A stretch of 41,097 bases of DNA. It comes from a bacterium. Its GTDB lineage: Bacteria > Fidelibacterota > Marinisomatia > Marinisomatales > TCS55. This document shows, in pieces, positions 15,975 to 25,697 of this stretch; position 1 is the first letter of the stretch, and every line of letters starts with the position of its first letter. Below the pieces are notes generated by a model, which was given only the letters and a program-made list of their open reading frames with translations, searched no databases and was not told the origin of the DNA. The DNA is taken from positions 1-41,097 of the forward strand of contig SGYN01000015.1 in NCBI GenBank assembly GCA_004321715.1. Direction: 5' to 3'. Both the position numbers and the translations under genes were made by a program.

Positions 15975-17695
15975 ACCGATATTGAACCCTTTCTAAAATC
16001 TGTTTTTCCTATTTTTACATTTATAAGAACAGAGTTTCCTGATTTTACTTTTTCTTTTGCTTCGAGTATGACATCATTGACATTATCATTTTCCGAAATT
16101 TCAAAACCTGTACCACCCAATTTATCTATTACTTCATGATAATTCGTATAACCTAATTCAGTTGCAACGGGATCATTGAAAATTTCTATTTGATCTCTTG
16201 CTATTTGAGTCCATGCTCCATCATTACCAATTATTGCTATTACAGGAATCTTATGTTTAACAAATGTATCAAACTCAACCATGCTGTACCCAAATGCTCC
16301 ATCTCCATATATAGCCCAAATAGTTGAATCAGGGTATGCAAGTTTGCTACCAAGAATAAAACCTGCACCAACACCTAAAGTTCCAAATGGACCTGGGTCA
16401 AGCCATCCTAGCTGAAACCTTGGTCGTAATATATAGGACGCAGTTGCTACAAAGTCACCTCCATCTGCAATAATAATATCATTGTTTTCTATATGTTTAT
16501 TAACAGTTTTAAAAAGTTGTATTGGATTAACATAATTGGTATTGATTTTAGACTGTTCTTCTATTTCATTTTCACGGTCTATTTCTCTATCTTTTAAATT
16601 TTCAATCCAAATAGATACATCTAAATTTTTCTCACTTAACTTTTTTGAAAGTTGATAGATGGAATTCCCAGGATCTGATTGAATTGCTAAAGTTGGCTTA
16701 ATATTCAAATATAAATCTTTTTTATCTCGATTAATGGCGATGATTTTTGCATTTTTATTAATTTGCTTACCATAACCCAACCGAAAATCACATGGAATAC
16801 CGATCAATATAACTAAATCAGCTTCTTTTAGAGCCAAAGTTCGTTTATGTCTAAAAATATTTATATCTTTATTAGATAATAATCCACGTGCCATCCCTGA
16901 TACATAAACCGGTATATTGATTAAAGCTAATTGTTTTGATATTTCATCAATATTTGACTGATTAAGCATTGTTTGACTACCAATGAGTAATAATGGCTTT
17001 TTTGCTATTCTTATTAATTCTATACAATCATATAAATTTTTAGATGAAATACGGGGGAAATTTATTTTAGGGATAGGCAATGGTTCTTTATCAAAATCAT
17101 TAAATATTTTATTAAAGTTTCTTTGTAAATATCTTTTAACAAACCATGACATCTTTTGATCTTTCTTATTTAGTCCATATAAATCATGCACCATATCTTT
17201 TGGATATAATAAATCAAGTGGTAGTTCAACAAATACTGGTCCTGGAATACTTGATTGAGCAATAATGATTGCTTTGTTAATTTCATCAGCAATATGCTTT
17301 CCTTTATTAATTACTACTTGATATTTTGTTAGTGATCTCATTAAACCAACTTGATCAATATCTTGCAAGCTACCTCTGTTTTTTAAAATAGTGGCAGTTG
17401 CTCCACAAATTAATAGTACTGGAACTTGTGCCATTTGAAGGTTTTTCACTGCAGTTAATGAATTAGTTAATCCTGGGCCTGCTGTTACTGCAGCAACTCC
17501 AATAGCAGGTGATAAACGTGATATTGCATCTGCAGCAAAGACTGCAGTTGCCTCGTGACGAACATCAATTACTCTTATATTGTTTTGCACACAAGAAACT
17601 AATATTGGAGAAATATGTCCTCCACAAAGAGTGAAAATATATTTTATATTGTGTTGCTTAAGAGTACGTGCAACAATTTCTCCGCCATGTTTCAT
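15971..17695 (-). CDS. Thiamine-diphosphate enzyme, acetolactate-synthase family, closest in pattern to HACL2/ILVBL
   Basis: The 574-residue protein has the three-domain ThDP layout. The N-terminal pyrimidine-binding domain reads HGGEIVARTLKQHNIKYIFT then GGHISPILVSC, with catalytic Glu48 in RHEATAVFAADA and TAGPGLTNSLTAVKN. The FT-GGHISP-LV pattern is that of eukaryotic ILVBL (2-hydroxyacyl-CoA lyase 2) rather than IlvB, whose core is FGYPGG. The C-terminal domain has IYGDGAFGYSMVEFDTF and IAIIGNDGAW, the ThDP diphosphate/Mg site. It would cleave 2-hydroxyacyl-CoA to formyl-CoA and an aldehyde, or do a related carboligation. It is the first of a coupled group with the acylase and possibly the homocysteine methyltransferase. 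The superfamily is certain, the substrate is not. Confidence 0.85.
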   Translation of the reverse strand: MKHGGEIVARTLKQHNIKYIFTLCGGHISPILVSCVQNNIRVIDVRHEATAVFAADAISRLSPAIGVAAVTAGPGLTNSLTAVKNLQMAQVPVLLICGATATILKNRGSLQDIDQVGLMRSLTKYQVVINKGKHIADEINKAIIIAQSSIPGPVFVELPLDLLYPKDMVHDLYGLNKKDQKMSWFVKRYLQRNFNKIFNDFDKEPLPIPKINFPRISSKNLYDCIELIRIAKKPLLLIGSQTMLNQSNIDEISKQLALINIPVYVSGMARGLLSNKDINIFRHKRTLALKEADLVILIGIPCDFRLGYGKQINKNAKIIAINRDKKDLYLNIKPTLAIQSDPGNSIYQLSKKLSEKNLDVSIWIENLKDREIDRENEIEEQSKINTNYVNPIQLFKTVNKHIENNDIIIADGGDFVATASYILRPRFQLGWLDPGPFGTLGVGAGFILGSKLAYPDSTIWAIYGDGAFGYSMVEFDTFVKHKIPVIAIIGNDGAWTQIARDQIEIFNDPVATELGYTNYHEVIDKLGGTGFEISENDNVNDVILEAKEKVKSGNSVLINVKIGKTDFRKGSISV

Positions 17696-17760
17696 TTATA
17701 TAATGTATTAAATAACAAACGAGGAATTATTCTGAAAATCATAAAATATCTATTAACAGC

Positions 17761-19053
17761 TTAGTTCACATTAATAGAAGTTTTTAATTTCAATTTTACT
17801 TTGACACTATCAAATAAATCTTTTTCAAAATCATCATTTGAATCATAACATTTTCCAAACACATGATTCCATAGTTCTTTATCTTCCATACAAAAATAAT
17901 AGAAGACTTTATCATGCCATGGAGTGAAAAGATCCCACACTTTTGAGAAGATTTTTTTCTTTGTATCCATAGGATATGAAATTTTGCCAGCAGCTTCAGC
18001 AAACGGCATTTGTAGTATTTTACTTTTTGTACCTACTTTTCTAAGTGATTTAATTGCTGGTTTAATAAATGTTAATGTTCCGAATGAAATAAGACCAATC
18101 TCGTTTGGAGAAAACATATCCATTAGATTATTAATTAAAATTTTATAATCTTTTTCCCATCCTTCATAGTACACCAAAGGGTGAAAATGAAAACCCACTA
18201 ATATTCCTTTATCTGATAACAAACGAGCAGATTTTAAACGTTGCATTAATGAAGCTGTTCGTGCTTCTTCATTATTAATAAATTTTTGTGGATTTAATGA
18301 CCAGCTAACAAAAATATTATTTGGCATATTTACTTTTAAAAAATGATTTATATTTTTTGATTTAGTTTTAAACTCAAGAATTATATTTGGATTATTCGAT
18401 GCAAATTCTAATTGAGCATCTAATATACCATTTTTATTTCCTAATGCTAGTGAATCTGAAGATTGACCTGAGCCTATATGATAGTTTTTACTTGGGTCTA
18501 AATCTATTGCCGCAAGTTTTTCCTTTAAATTTTTCTCAACAGCTATTGATCCATTTTCATAGAATGTTTGAATACTACAATAACTACACCCCAAACCGCA
18601 ACCTTGCGCTACATCTATTGTTCTTAGATTGCAACATACAGTTTTTTCAGATGCGACAGGACACATACCAAATACATCATTATCGCCATTAATTTCCTTT
18701 AATTTTCTAGCTTCACTATTATAAATACGTTTGCTTTTTTGATCATATTTGGTTTCATTTTCTTTTAATGACTTCCAATTGTTTTTTATGGAGTTTAATA
18801 CTGTTTTGTTAAACATCTTATTCGACTGATTTACTTGTCGAGAGTTTTCTTTCCATTGAATACCAATATCTGGTTCTTCCCACATTTTAAAATCTACAGC
18901 CATGTCTGTTAATTGTTTTAATTCTTGAAAAGTAAGCTTGTATTCTACGCCAATATCCCTTATTTCATCTTTAGATTTATCATCTAAACTTTGATACAAA
19001 CTATATTTTTGGAATGAATCAAATCGCCTATTGATATTAATTTTTGTTTTCAT
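17761..19053 (-). CDS. Spore photoproduct lyase-like radical SAM protein
   Basis: The protein has 430 residues. The radical SAM cluster motif is CxxxCxxC at Cys152, Cys156 and Cys159 (VAQGCGLGCSYCSIQT), with an additional Cys-Cys pair at 140-141. Downstream, the pattern LEFKTKSKNINHFL, NIFVSWSLNP, RTASLMQRLKSARLL, GFHFHPLVYYEGWEKDY and IGLISFGTLTF follows spore photoproduct lyase (SplB), which uses a 5'-deoxyadenosyl radical to reverse the thymine dimer 5-thyminyl-5,6-dihydrothymine in DNA. The N-terminal ~130 residues lack a family I recognise. It lies 66 bases upstream of the ThDP gene, and the terminator at 19096-19130 separates it from the gene before it. The organism type is not a spore former, so the substrate may differ. 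Confidence 0.8.
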   Translation of the reverse strand: MKTKININRRFDSFQKYSLYQSLDDKSKDEIRDIGVEYKLTFQELKQLTDMAVDFKMWEEPDIGIQWKENSRQVNQSNKMFNKTVLNSIKNNWKSLKENETKYDQKSKRIYNSEARKLKEINGDNDVFGMCPVASEKTVCCNLRTIDVAQGCGLGCSYCSIQTFYENGSIAVEKNLKEKLAAIDLDPSKNYHIGSGQSSDSLALGNKNGILDAQLEFASNNPNIILEFKTKSKNINHFLKVNMPNNIFVSWSLNPQKFINNEEARTASLMQRLKSARLLSDKGILVGFHFHPLVYYEGWEKDYKILINNLMDMFSPNEIGLISFGTLTFIKPAIKSLRKVGTKSKILQMPFAEAAGKISYPMDTKKKIFSKVWDLFTPWHDKVFYYFCMEDKELWNHVFGKCYDSNDDFEKDLFDSVKVKLKLKTSINVN

Positions 19054-19095
19054 AATTGTTAATTAAAAATATAATATAATTGCTAAAATTTAATC

Positions 19096-19130
19096 AAAAA
19101 AAAACCCCGCTTTGCGGGGTTTTTATAATT
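19096..19130 (-). terminator. Rho-independent terminator after the MORN-repeat gene
   Basis: On the minus strand the RNA reads AAAACCCCGC-AAA-GCGGGGTTTT followed by a run of T. The GC-rich stem spans 19101-19110 and 19114-19123, with a 3-base loop. It lies 15 bases past the stop at 19139 and is by far the strongest hairpin noticed in the window. The A-run on the other side would also allow weak termination from the plus strand. Confidence 0.95.
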
Positions 19131-19138
19131 TCTGAAAA

Positions 19139-21712
19139 TTAGTTGTTTACTAACTCTCCATTTGCATAAAGTAATTCAGTTACCTTTTCACCAGTTTTGT
19201 TGTATGAAACCCATCTTCCATCTTTCTTATTATTTACATAGGATCCTTCCGCCTCTAATTGTCCATTACTATACCAAGTAAACCACTTTCCGATTTTTTT
19301 ATCATATTCCCAATAATTTTCTGATCTTTTCTGACCATTTTCATACCATGTATTAAACGGGCCATCTTTTACACCTCTTAGATATCGTTTAGAGGACATA
19401 AGTTCGTTATTTGGATGGTATTCATATTCATAATTCCATTCTTTTTCTAATAAGCCATCATTATATAATTTTTTCCATAATTCTAATCCCTTTGAATCTC
19501 TACCAACCCAACTCCCATTTCCATCTTTAACAAGCTGAGATCCTCCCTTTGACCGCCGATTCATCATAAAATATATACCATTTTTGTATTCACCCTGTTC
19601 TTTTAAATTTCCATTATCAAACCACTCGGCATATCTATCATACTCTTTCCCAAACTGATACTTACCTTGTGTTTTTTGCTGTCCATCTTCATACCACGTT
19701 TTATATAAGCCGTGTTTCTTTCCTTCAAAAAATCCTATCTCCGATTTTAATTGACCATTACTATAAAATTTATGTTCATTTTTTTGATCAAATGCTAATA
19801 TCCCATCAATATATTCTTTTTTCCATATAACCAATCCATCTTGATTTTTACCTTGAATCATACCCGAGCCATTATTAATTATTGCAGTACCACTCTTATT
19901 CCATCGATTTTTAATAAGATACTTTCCTTCATTAGTCCATGTACCTTCTTCACGTTTTTGACCATCGCTTAACCATAATTCATAAAAACCAAACGGTTTA
20001 CCATTCTGATTTTTTCCTCTTTCATTTATACTTCCATCTTCAAACCATATAGAATATCTTCCATGTTTTAACCCGTCAGAAAATCCTGTTTGAGATTTCA
20101 TAGTACCATTTTCATAGTATTCATATTTATAATCCCATTTCATTTCTAATTTTCCATCCACATATTCCTGTTCATAGAGTATAAGTCCATCCTTATTAGA
20201 ACCTTTAATTCTTCCTTGGCCGTCTTTAATAATTACGCCACCCTTCGAGCTCCAACGATTTGAAATAGCGTATTCACCTTCCACCCATTTTCCTTCTTCT
20301 TTTATATTCCCATTTTCAAAATAAATTTTGGACTCATCCTCGTTACCACCTCGAATCGTAATTTCCTTTTTAATTTTACCATTATCATGATATTCGTATT
20401 TATACTCCCAATCAGAGACTAAACGACCATCTTTATATTCTTTCGCCCATAATTTTAGTCCTTCCGCATTTTTGCCGGCCCATTTACCACTACCATCTTT
20501 TATAAGGATACCACCTTCTTTATTCCATCGAGTAGATAAGAAAAACTCGTTATTAACATACTTTCCTTCTTGGCGCATTTGACCATTTTCATACCAATCT
20601 GAAAAAATGCCGTTTTTTACTCCATTTTCATAATTTAAGTGAGTTTCTTTATTACCATTTTCATACCATGTATTTGCTTCGCCAGATAAAGCGCCTTTTA
20701 GATAGGTATTTTTACTAGTTTGCTGACCATTTTCATACCATAATTCAAAGTCACCATCTTCTAAACCCAGCGTATAATTTCCATTAGATTTTATTTGTCC
20801 ATTTTCATACCATTCCGATTGATCACCATCTAATTTGTTATTTCGAGTACTCTTTAGCGATTTTTCTTTTCCATTGCCATAAAATGAATATTTAAAAGCC
20901 CACTTATCAATTACTTTATTATTTTCATATAAATACTTTGATGAAATTAATTCCTTATCATTCCAGGTAGTCCACACTCCATCTTTCTTACCATTTAGAT
21001 ATGTACCTTCTTTTTTCTTATTACCATTCTTTAAATTCTGAACCCATAGACCATCACGTTTATCATTTTTCCACGAACCTTCTTCTTTTTTTGAACCATC
21101 TTGGAAATAGAAAACATAATCACCATCCTTTTGACCATTATTATAAGACATTTTTCTTGCAACATTACTATTTTCATGCCAGAACGTCCACTTACCGCTA
21201 CGTTTACTATTTTTAAAAGTTTTGTGTGATTTTATTTTTGTTCTTGATTTATCATACCATACTAAATATTGACCATCTGAATTATCAACCTCTTTAATAT
21301 TAATTAGTTGATCAGCTTTGATTTGATCATTTGATTTTTTATCCAAATCTTCATTTAATTGATATAATTGATCAATACCTACCTCAAATCTGTCAGCAAT
21401 CTTTTGAAGTGTCTCACCGCTTTCAATTTGATGAAAAACATATCTCGAAACAGAACCAGTATATTCTACTTCATTACGATCCCAAAAGCTCCATACACCA
21501 CTTGGTACTCCATCAACATATTGGCCCTTTGTTTTTATTTTACCATTGCTGTATTTGGATGAAGCTGGTCCACTATACGGTTTTTGAGCGCCTTGCTCAT
21601 ATGAAACACCATCACGTTCAATTAATACAACTTCTTTTTCTTTTTTACCACAACCTATAATCAAAAGAAAAATCAATAGATTTATTGTTCGAACATTGAA
21701 AAATTTAAACAT
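19139..21712 (-). CDS. Large lipoprotein with LysM domain and many MORN/YwqK-type repeats
   Basis: The protein has 857 residues. The lipobox is LIIGC (Cys21). A LysM-like domain lies at about 92-141 (FHQIESGETLQKIADRFEVG...ADQLINI), expected to bind peptidoglycan. The rest is made of ~20-25-residue repeats with the core WYENGQ-K-xGxYxNGxKDGxW, the MORN_2/YwqK-antitoxin type. Interleaved are four copies of a longer ~68-residue module starting near residues 383, 474, 590 and 707 (NRWxxxGG...KDGxGxxxGxxxxGLxLWxKEYxDG...WxYxYEY). It starts at ATG 21712 with AGGAG at 21719-21723, six bases upstream. It is a single gene ended by the terminator at 19096-19130. An envelope-associated structural or binding role is likely; the specific function is unknown. 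Confidence 0.87.
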   Translation of the reverse strand: MFKFFNVRTINLLIFLLIIGCGKKEKEVVLIERDGVSYEQGAQKPYSGPASSKYSNGKIKTKGQYVDGVPSGVWSFWDRNEVEYTGSVSRYVFHQIESGETLQKIADRFEVGIDQLYQLNEDLDKKSNDQIKADQLINIKEVDNSDGQYLVWYDKSRTKIKSHKTFKNSKRSGKWTFWHENSNVARKMSYNNGQKDGDYVFYFQDGSKKEEGSWKNDKRDGLWVQNLKNGNKKKEGTYLNGKKDGVWTTWNDKELISSKYLYENNKVIDKWAFKYSFYGNGKEKSLKSTRNNKLDGDQSEWYENGQIKSNGNYTLGLEDGDFELWYENGQQTSKNTYLKGALSGEANTWYENGNKETHLNYENGVKNGIFSDWYENGQMRQEGKYVNNEFFLSTRWNKEGGILIKDGSGKWAGKNAEGLKLWAKEYKDGRLVSDWEYKYEYHDNGKIKKEITIRGGNEDESKIYFENGNIKEEGKWVEGEYAISNRWSSKGGVIIKDGQGRIKGSNKDGLILYEQEYVDGKLEMKWDYKYEYYENGTMKSQTGFSDGLKHGRYSIWFEDGSINERGKNQNGKPFGFYELWLSDGQKREEGTWTNEGKYLIKNRWNKSGTAIINNGSGMIQGKNQDGLVIWKKEYIDGILAFDQKNEHKFYSNGQLKSEIGFFEGKKHGLYKTWYEDGQQKTQGKYQFGKEYDRYAEWFDNGNLKEQGEYKNGIYFMMNRRSKGGSQLVKDGNGSWVGRDSKGLELWKKLYNDGLLEKEWNYEYEYHPNNELMSSKRYLRGVKDGPFNTWYENGQKRSENYWEYDKKIGKWFTWYSNGQLEAEGSYVNNKKDGRWVSYNKTGEKVTELLYANGELVNN

Positions 21713-21864
21713 TAGTTTCTCCTAGAAATAAATTTATTATTTTATGGCCGCAAAATTAATAAAAAGCAGATGTTTTCCAAAATAATACATCAAATATCAA
21801 TTTACTATATATTTTGAAAAATTTGTTATTATCATTAGTTTTTCAATTGATACATTCAATTAGA

Positions 21865-23742
21865 TCAATTTGTTTTGGGTCCGATAGCATTTTTAATTCT
21901 ATCTTCTTCGATTGGATCAGAAAGCCCCATGTAAAATGCAAGAAACCACATTACAAATATCCCATAAGCTAAAAAAACTAATTGCCATACCCAAAGAGAT
22001 GGCATATGAAACGGGACCCATAATGCAGGATTATTAGGGTCAGAAAAGAATGTATTACCTAAACTAGCAAATGGACCAAATCCTACAAGAAACCAAAATA
22101 AAGTGAGAATCCATGCCAATTTAACTTTCTTTTTTCTTTCAGGATTTAATCCGGAAACCAATTGTAATAATTTGTGTTTTGTTTCTTTAATTGCTTTCTC
22201 GGCATCAGATTCTTTATACGTTACTGATACTAAAAATGTTGTTAGTAAATTAAAAAATATACCCCAACCAGCACTATGGATTGTTAAGGGGTATGCTCCC
22301 CATGGAACACCAAACCAAGCGGAAGTTTTATCGGTTAATGTTACTGCAATTAGTCCAACAATAAGTCCAGAAACCACACCTTTAGTAGTAAAACCTTTAT
22401 AGTAACAAATACCAATTAAAGCCGGATACATTTGGAAACCATATGCTACAGCAAGACCTCCAAGCATTACAATTGCTTGACTAGAATTAGCTGCAACTAT
22501 TAATGCCGCACCAGCAACAAGAACAACAAAAATACGTCCAGTATTTTTTTGACTTAAATCAGAGGCGTTTGTAGAAATATATTTTGCATAGATGTCGCGC
22601 GTTACCATTGCACTAAAAGTAGACATATATGCAGATCCAGTGCTTTGCATAGCAGCTAGTGCGCACACAGCTAGCAAACCAACTAGCCATGGAGCAGATG
22701 TAGAAAGAAGATTGATTAATTCAGGAACAAGGTTTTTATCAGAAATATTTTTTAACATACCATTATCAACTAAAATTTGAGCACCAATTCCTTGAAATAT
22801 TGTAAACGTAAATAATAAAATTCCTACAATAAGGGAAGAGGCAATTACTTGCTGCCAGCGAAAAGCTTGAGGTGTTTTATTTGCAAAGGCCCACATAGAA
22901 AAAGCTGGTGAAGATTGAATTCCCATTAAAGCAAACATATAGGTCATACACATGACTCCCGTCCACGCGCCTCCAACTGCTTTTGATCCAGCAGATACCA
23001 TTTGAATACTACCAGGTATTGCAATCTTCATAGAATAACCATCTGGTGTAAGGTTTTGTCCTGAAGAAATATCCGAGCTAACTATTTTGGCTATTCCTGT
23101 AGTAAACCCACTCCATCCTCCAGTGTAATGGAGGGCAACTCCTCCAAGTACTATAATTCCAATAGCTAATAATATTGCCTGAGCGCAATCGACATACGCA
23201 ACTGATCTTAAACCTCCAGAGGCAACATATATAACAACAACTGCCGTAAGAGCAAACATACCAAAATTGACACTAATAAATCCATCCGATAGTACATTAA
23301 ATAAACTACCAGAAGCACGAAGCTGAACTCCTAGATAAGGCACGCTAAAAAGAAACGCTACCAATACTGTTAATAATCGCATTGCGTTTCCACCATAATA
23401 ATCACTATACATTTCACCAGGAGTAATATATCTATACGCTTTTCCTAGTACCCATTGCCTTCGAAGAAATAGAACTCCTGTAAAAGGAATAGTTAAAGCA
23501 TAAAAGGATGCAAATGCATAAGGTAATCCATCAGTAAAAATTTTACCAGGGTGTCCTACAAATGTCCATCCACTAAAGCTGGTTGCTGTTGCGGCTAAAA
23601 CAAATACCCAAACACCAATAGATCTTCCTGCAAGAAAATAGTCTGTAGAAGTTTTGGCTGATCGCGCACCTTTGAATCCCCAATAAAGGCAATAAGCCCA
23701 ATACAAGCCAACAAAAGTAGATAACCAAAAATATTTTGTCAT
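21865..23742 (-). CDS. Sodium:solute symporter (SSS family), third of three in the operon
   Basis: This 625-residue protein has about 13-14 membrane segments and the SSS signature region (YFLAGRSIGVWVFVLAATATSFSGWTFVG near the N-terminus, GGLRSVAYVDCAQAILLAIG centrally). The family couples sodium influx to uptake of sugars, amino acids, carboxylates or vitamins across the inner membrane. Its start overlaps the stop of the nucleotidyltransferase by four bases (ATGA at 23739-23742), and it is the last gene of the 11-gene operon. It is longer than the other two SSS proteins, with a C-terminal soluble tail and two more membrane spans. The substrate is probably a monosaccharide or amino sugar, by context only. 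Confidence 0.92.
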   Translation of the reverse strand: MTKYFWLSTFVGLYWAYCLYWGFKGARSAKTSTDYFLAGRSIGVWVFVLAATATSFSGWTFVGHPGKIFTDGLPYAFASFYALTIPFTGVLFLRRQWVLGKAYRYITPGEMYSDYYGGNAMRLLTVLVAFLFSVPYLGVQLRASGSLFNVLSDGFISVNFGMFALTAVVVIYVASGGLRSVAYVDCAQAILLAIGIIVLGGVALHYTGGWSGFTTGIAKIVSSDISSGQNLTPDGYSMKIAIPGSIQMVSAGSKAVGGAWTGVMCMTYMFALMGIQSSPAFSMWAFANKTPQAFRWQQVIASSLIVGILLFTFTIFQGIGAQILVDNGMLKNISDKNLVPELINLLSTSAPWLVGLLAVCALAAMQSTGSAYMSTFSAMVTRDIYAKYISTNASDLSQKNTGRIFVVLVAGAALIVAANSSQAIVMLGGLAVAYGFQMYPALIGICYYKGFTTKGVVSGLIVGLIAVTLTDKTSAWFGVPWGAYPLTIHSAGWGIFFNLLTTFLVSVTYKESDAEKAIKETKHKLLQLVSGLNPERKKKVKLAWILTLFWFLVGFGPFASLGNTFFSDPNNPALWVPFHMPSLWVWQLVFLAYGIFVMWFLAFYMGLSDPIEEDRIKNAIGPKTN

Positions 23743-24629
23743 TTCAAGGGAAATAATTTATTAGGATAAAATCCTCTATCAACAAGTTTTTTAATCTGTT
23801 GAACGACATGAGACTTATCTTGTTTATATGTTACGCCAAACCATGAAGAATTACTATACAAGACTTCTACAACTTCATCACCTGAGTTTATTAGATCATT
23901 AATTACGCTTGGAATCAAAAATTCACTCGTTTTATCATGAATATTTTTAGACAAAAACAATTCAAACATTTCATTCAAATAATCAAATATAACAGGTGTA
24001 AATCCCCACATATTCATTGAAACTGGTTCATTCCCTTTTAAATCTAAATCATCATTTGACCTGACACCTGTACTTGATTTTACCAAATTTTCTGTTTCAA
24101 CTACATTAATAAGATGATTATTTTTAACCGAACATAATCCTCTAGTAACAGCTCCAAAATTGGATAAAGTTTTCTCTAATTGAAACGAAACCATACTGAA
24201 AGAATTATTTCCATTATTATAATAATCAGCAATAGTTTTAAATGATTCTCTTCCATAATAATCATCAGCGTTAATTGCATTAAATGGACCATCTATAATT
24301 TTAGATGCACATAGAATTGCATGACCAGTACCCCAAGGTTTTATTCTTTCTTTAGGTGCAGAGTATCCAGTCGGAAGCGAGTGAATATCTTGAAAAACAA
24401 ATTTAACCTGAATATCATCTGAAAATTTATTAGATATCTTTGATTTAAACTCTTCTTCAAAATCTTTCCGTATAATAAATACTACTTTTGAAAACCCAGC
24501 TTGTATAGCATCATAAACTGAATAGTCAATAATTGTTTCTCCGCTTGGTCCAACTTCATCTAATTGTTTAAGACCACCGTACCTAGAGCCCATCCCAGCT
24601 GCCATTACTAATAATGTCATGTTTTTCAT
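23739..24629 (-). CDS. Sugar-1-phosphate nucleotidyltransferase-like protein
   Basis: The 296-residue protein starts MTLLVMAAGMGSRYGGLKQL, the nucleotide-binding GxGxRxGxxK motif of the NTP_transferase family, and goes on with GPSGETIIDYSVYDA. A metal-binding Asp pair is seen in NADDYYGRESF. Such enzymes make NDP-sugars from sugar-1-phosphate and NTP. It is overlapped by the downstream SSS gene and lies 9 bases after the GHMP kinase. Together the kinase and this enzyme give a plausible salvage pair: sugar to sugar-1-phosphate to NDP-sugar. The identity of sugar and nucleotide is unknown. Confidence 0.87.
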   Translation of the reverse strand: MKNMTLLVMAAGMGSRYGGLKQLDEVGPSGETIIDYSVYDAIQAGFSKVVFIIRKDFEEEFKSKISNKFSDDIQVKFVFQDIHSLPTGYSAPKERIKPWGTGHAILCASKIIDGPFNAINADDYYGRESFKTIADYYNNGNNSFSMVSFQLEKTLSNFGAVTRGLCSVKNNHLINVVETENLVKSSTGVRSNDDLDLKGNEPVSMNMWGFTPVIFDYLNEMFELFLSKNIHDKTSEFLIPSVINDLINSGDEVVEVLYSNSSWFGVTYKQDKSHVVQQIKKLVDRGFYPNKLFPLK

Positions 24630-24638
24630 AAAATAATT

Positions 24639-25697
24639 TTATTTCTTTTTTTTCTTAACTGAAGTACCAATATCAGAATTAATAATAACTGATTTTCCTC
24701 CAGCTTTTTCAATAGCTTCAGCTATAATTTCCGGATTATCTGGGGCATATGCAAACATACATCCGCCACCACCTGAACCTGTAATTTTACCTCCTAAAGC
24801 ACCTGCATCTAAAGCAGCATCAAGCATATTATCTATTTTTACTGTACTTACAGCTAACGAATCTCTTAAAATTTTATGGTGTTCTAATAGGCATTTACCA
24901 ATAAACATAGGATCTGGTTGATTTTTTTTCAATTCTGGTAATGCTTTTGATAAAATATTCCTATTTTCAATAGTAGCATAAAAAATATTCTGCTCATCTT
25001 TGTTTAAAAAAGAAACTTCTACTTCATCTTGATTATTTAAATCGAAACCTGGATTTCTTTTCTTTATTTTTTGTATAATATTAAGGCGCATGTCTCTGCA
25101 TCTTTTTAAGATAGGAATTGTATCTTTTGGCTCACAAGAATCACCTAAAACAAAGAACCCTAAATTAGGATTAAGTTGATGAATAGTAATTTTTGGTACT
25201 GATTGTAGATAAATAAAGTTTCCAAAAGCTGAGGAATATTGATCCATCATTCCTCCTGGTAAATTAAACTCAACCACTTCTGATTGATACGATAATTGTC
25301 CAATTCTTTCACTATTCCAATCTATGGGATTATCAGCCATCTGAGATAAAATATTTATCCAAGAAACCATCAATGCCGATGAACTACCAGCGCCTGCTTG
25401 TATTGGTATTCTACTGAAAATTTCAACTTCAAATCCTCTAGAAAAACTCAAACCTTGTTCGATGCATACTTTTATTCCACTTGTAAAAATATTTTTTGGT
25501 TTATTATTTATTGAATCATTAATAGTTAATGATTTTGATTTTCCTATGTCAGGAAGATGAATAATTATTTTTTTATCGTTCCTTTTTTGGCCGTGGATTT
25601 GTAATCTAAGGTTCATTGCCATTGCAATGACTGGCAAACCTAAATAGTCTTGATGTTCACCAAATAGACATATTCGTCCAGGAGTGCTTACTTCCAC
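24639..25697 (-). CDS. GHMP kinase, galactokinase-like
   Basis: The 352-residue protein is typical in length for this family. The N-terminal motif is STPGRICLFGEHQDYLGLP, very like the galactokinase signature GR-N-GEH-DY. The ATP-binding motif is PIQAGAGSSSALMVSW, with GGMMDQYSSAFGN as the galactokinase-type substrate loop and KITGSGGGGCMFAYA as motif 3. It ends in a run of lysines. It should phosphorylate the anomeric position of galactose, an N-acetylhexosamine or a related sugar in the cytosol. Its start overlaps the end of the upstream SSS gene by ten bases, and it is followed by the nucleotidyltransferase. Confidence 0.87.
   Translation of the reverse strand: MEVSTPGRICLFGEHQDYLGLPVIAMAMNLRLQIHGQKRNDKKIIIHLPDIGKSKSLTINDSINNKPKNIFTSGIKVCIEQGLSFSRGFEVEIFSRIPIQAGAGSSSALMVSWINILSQMADNPIDWNSERIGQLSYQSEVVEFNLPGGMMDQYSSAFGNFIYLQSVPKITIHQLNPNLGFFVLGDSCEPKDTIPILKRCRDMRLNIIQKIKKRNPGFDLNNQDEVEVSFLNKDEQNIFYATIENRNILSKALPELKKNQPDPMFIGKCLLEHHKILRDSLAVSTVKIDNMLDAALDAGALGGKITGSGGGGCMFAYAPDNPEIIAEAIEKAGGKSVIINSDIGTSVKKKKK

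Noticed and set aside
21845-21870. AATTGAT/ATCAATT inverted repeat at the end of the 11-gene operon as a terminator
   Set aside because: Only 7 AT-rich pairs with a 12-base loop and no T-run. Such repeats are expected by chance in this base composition.
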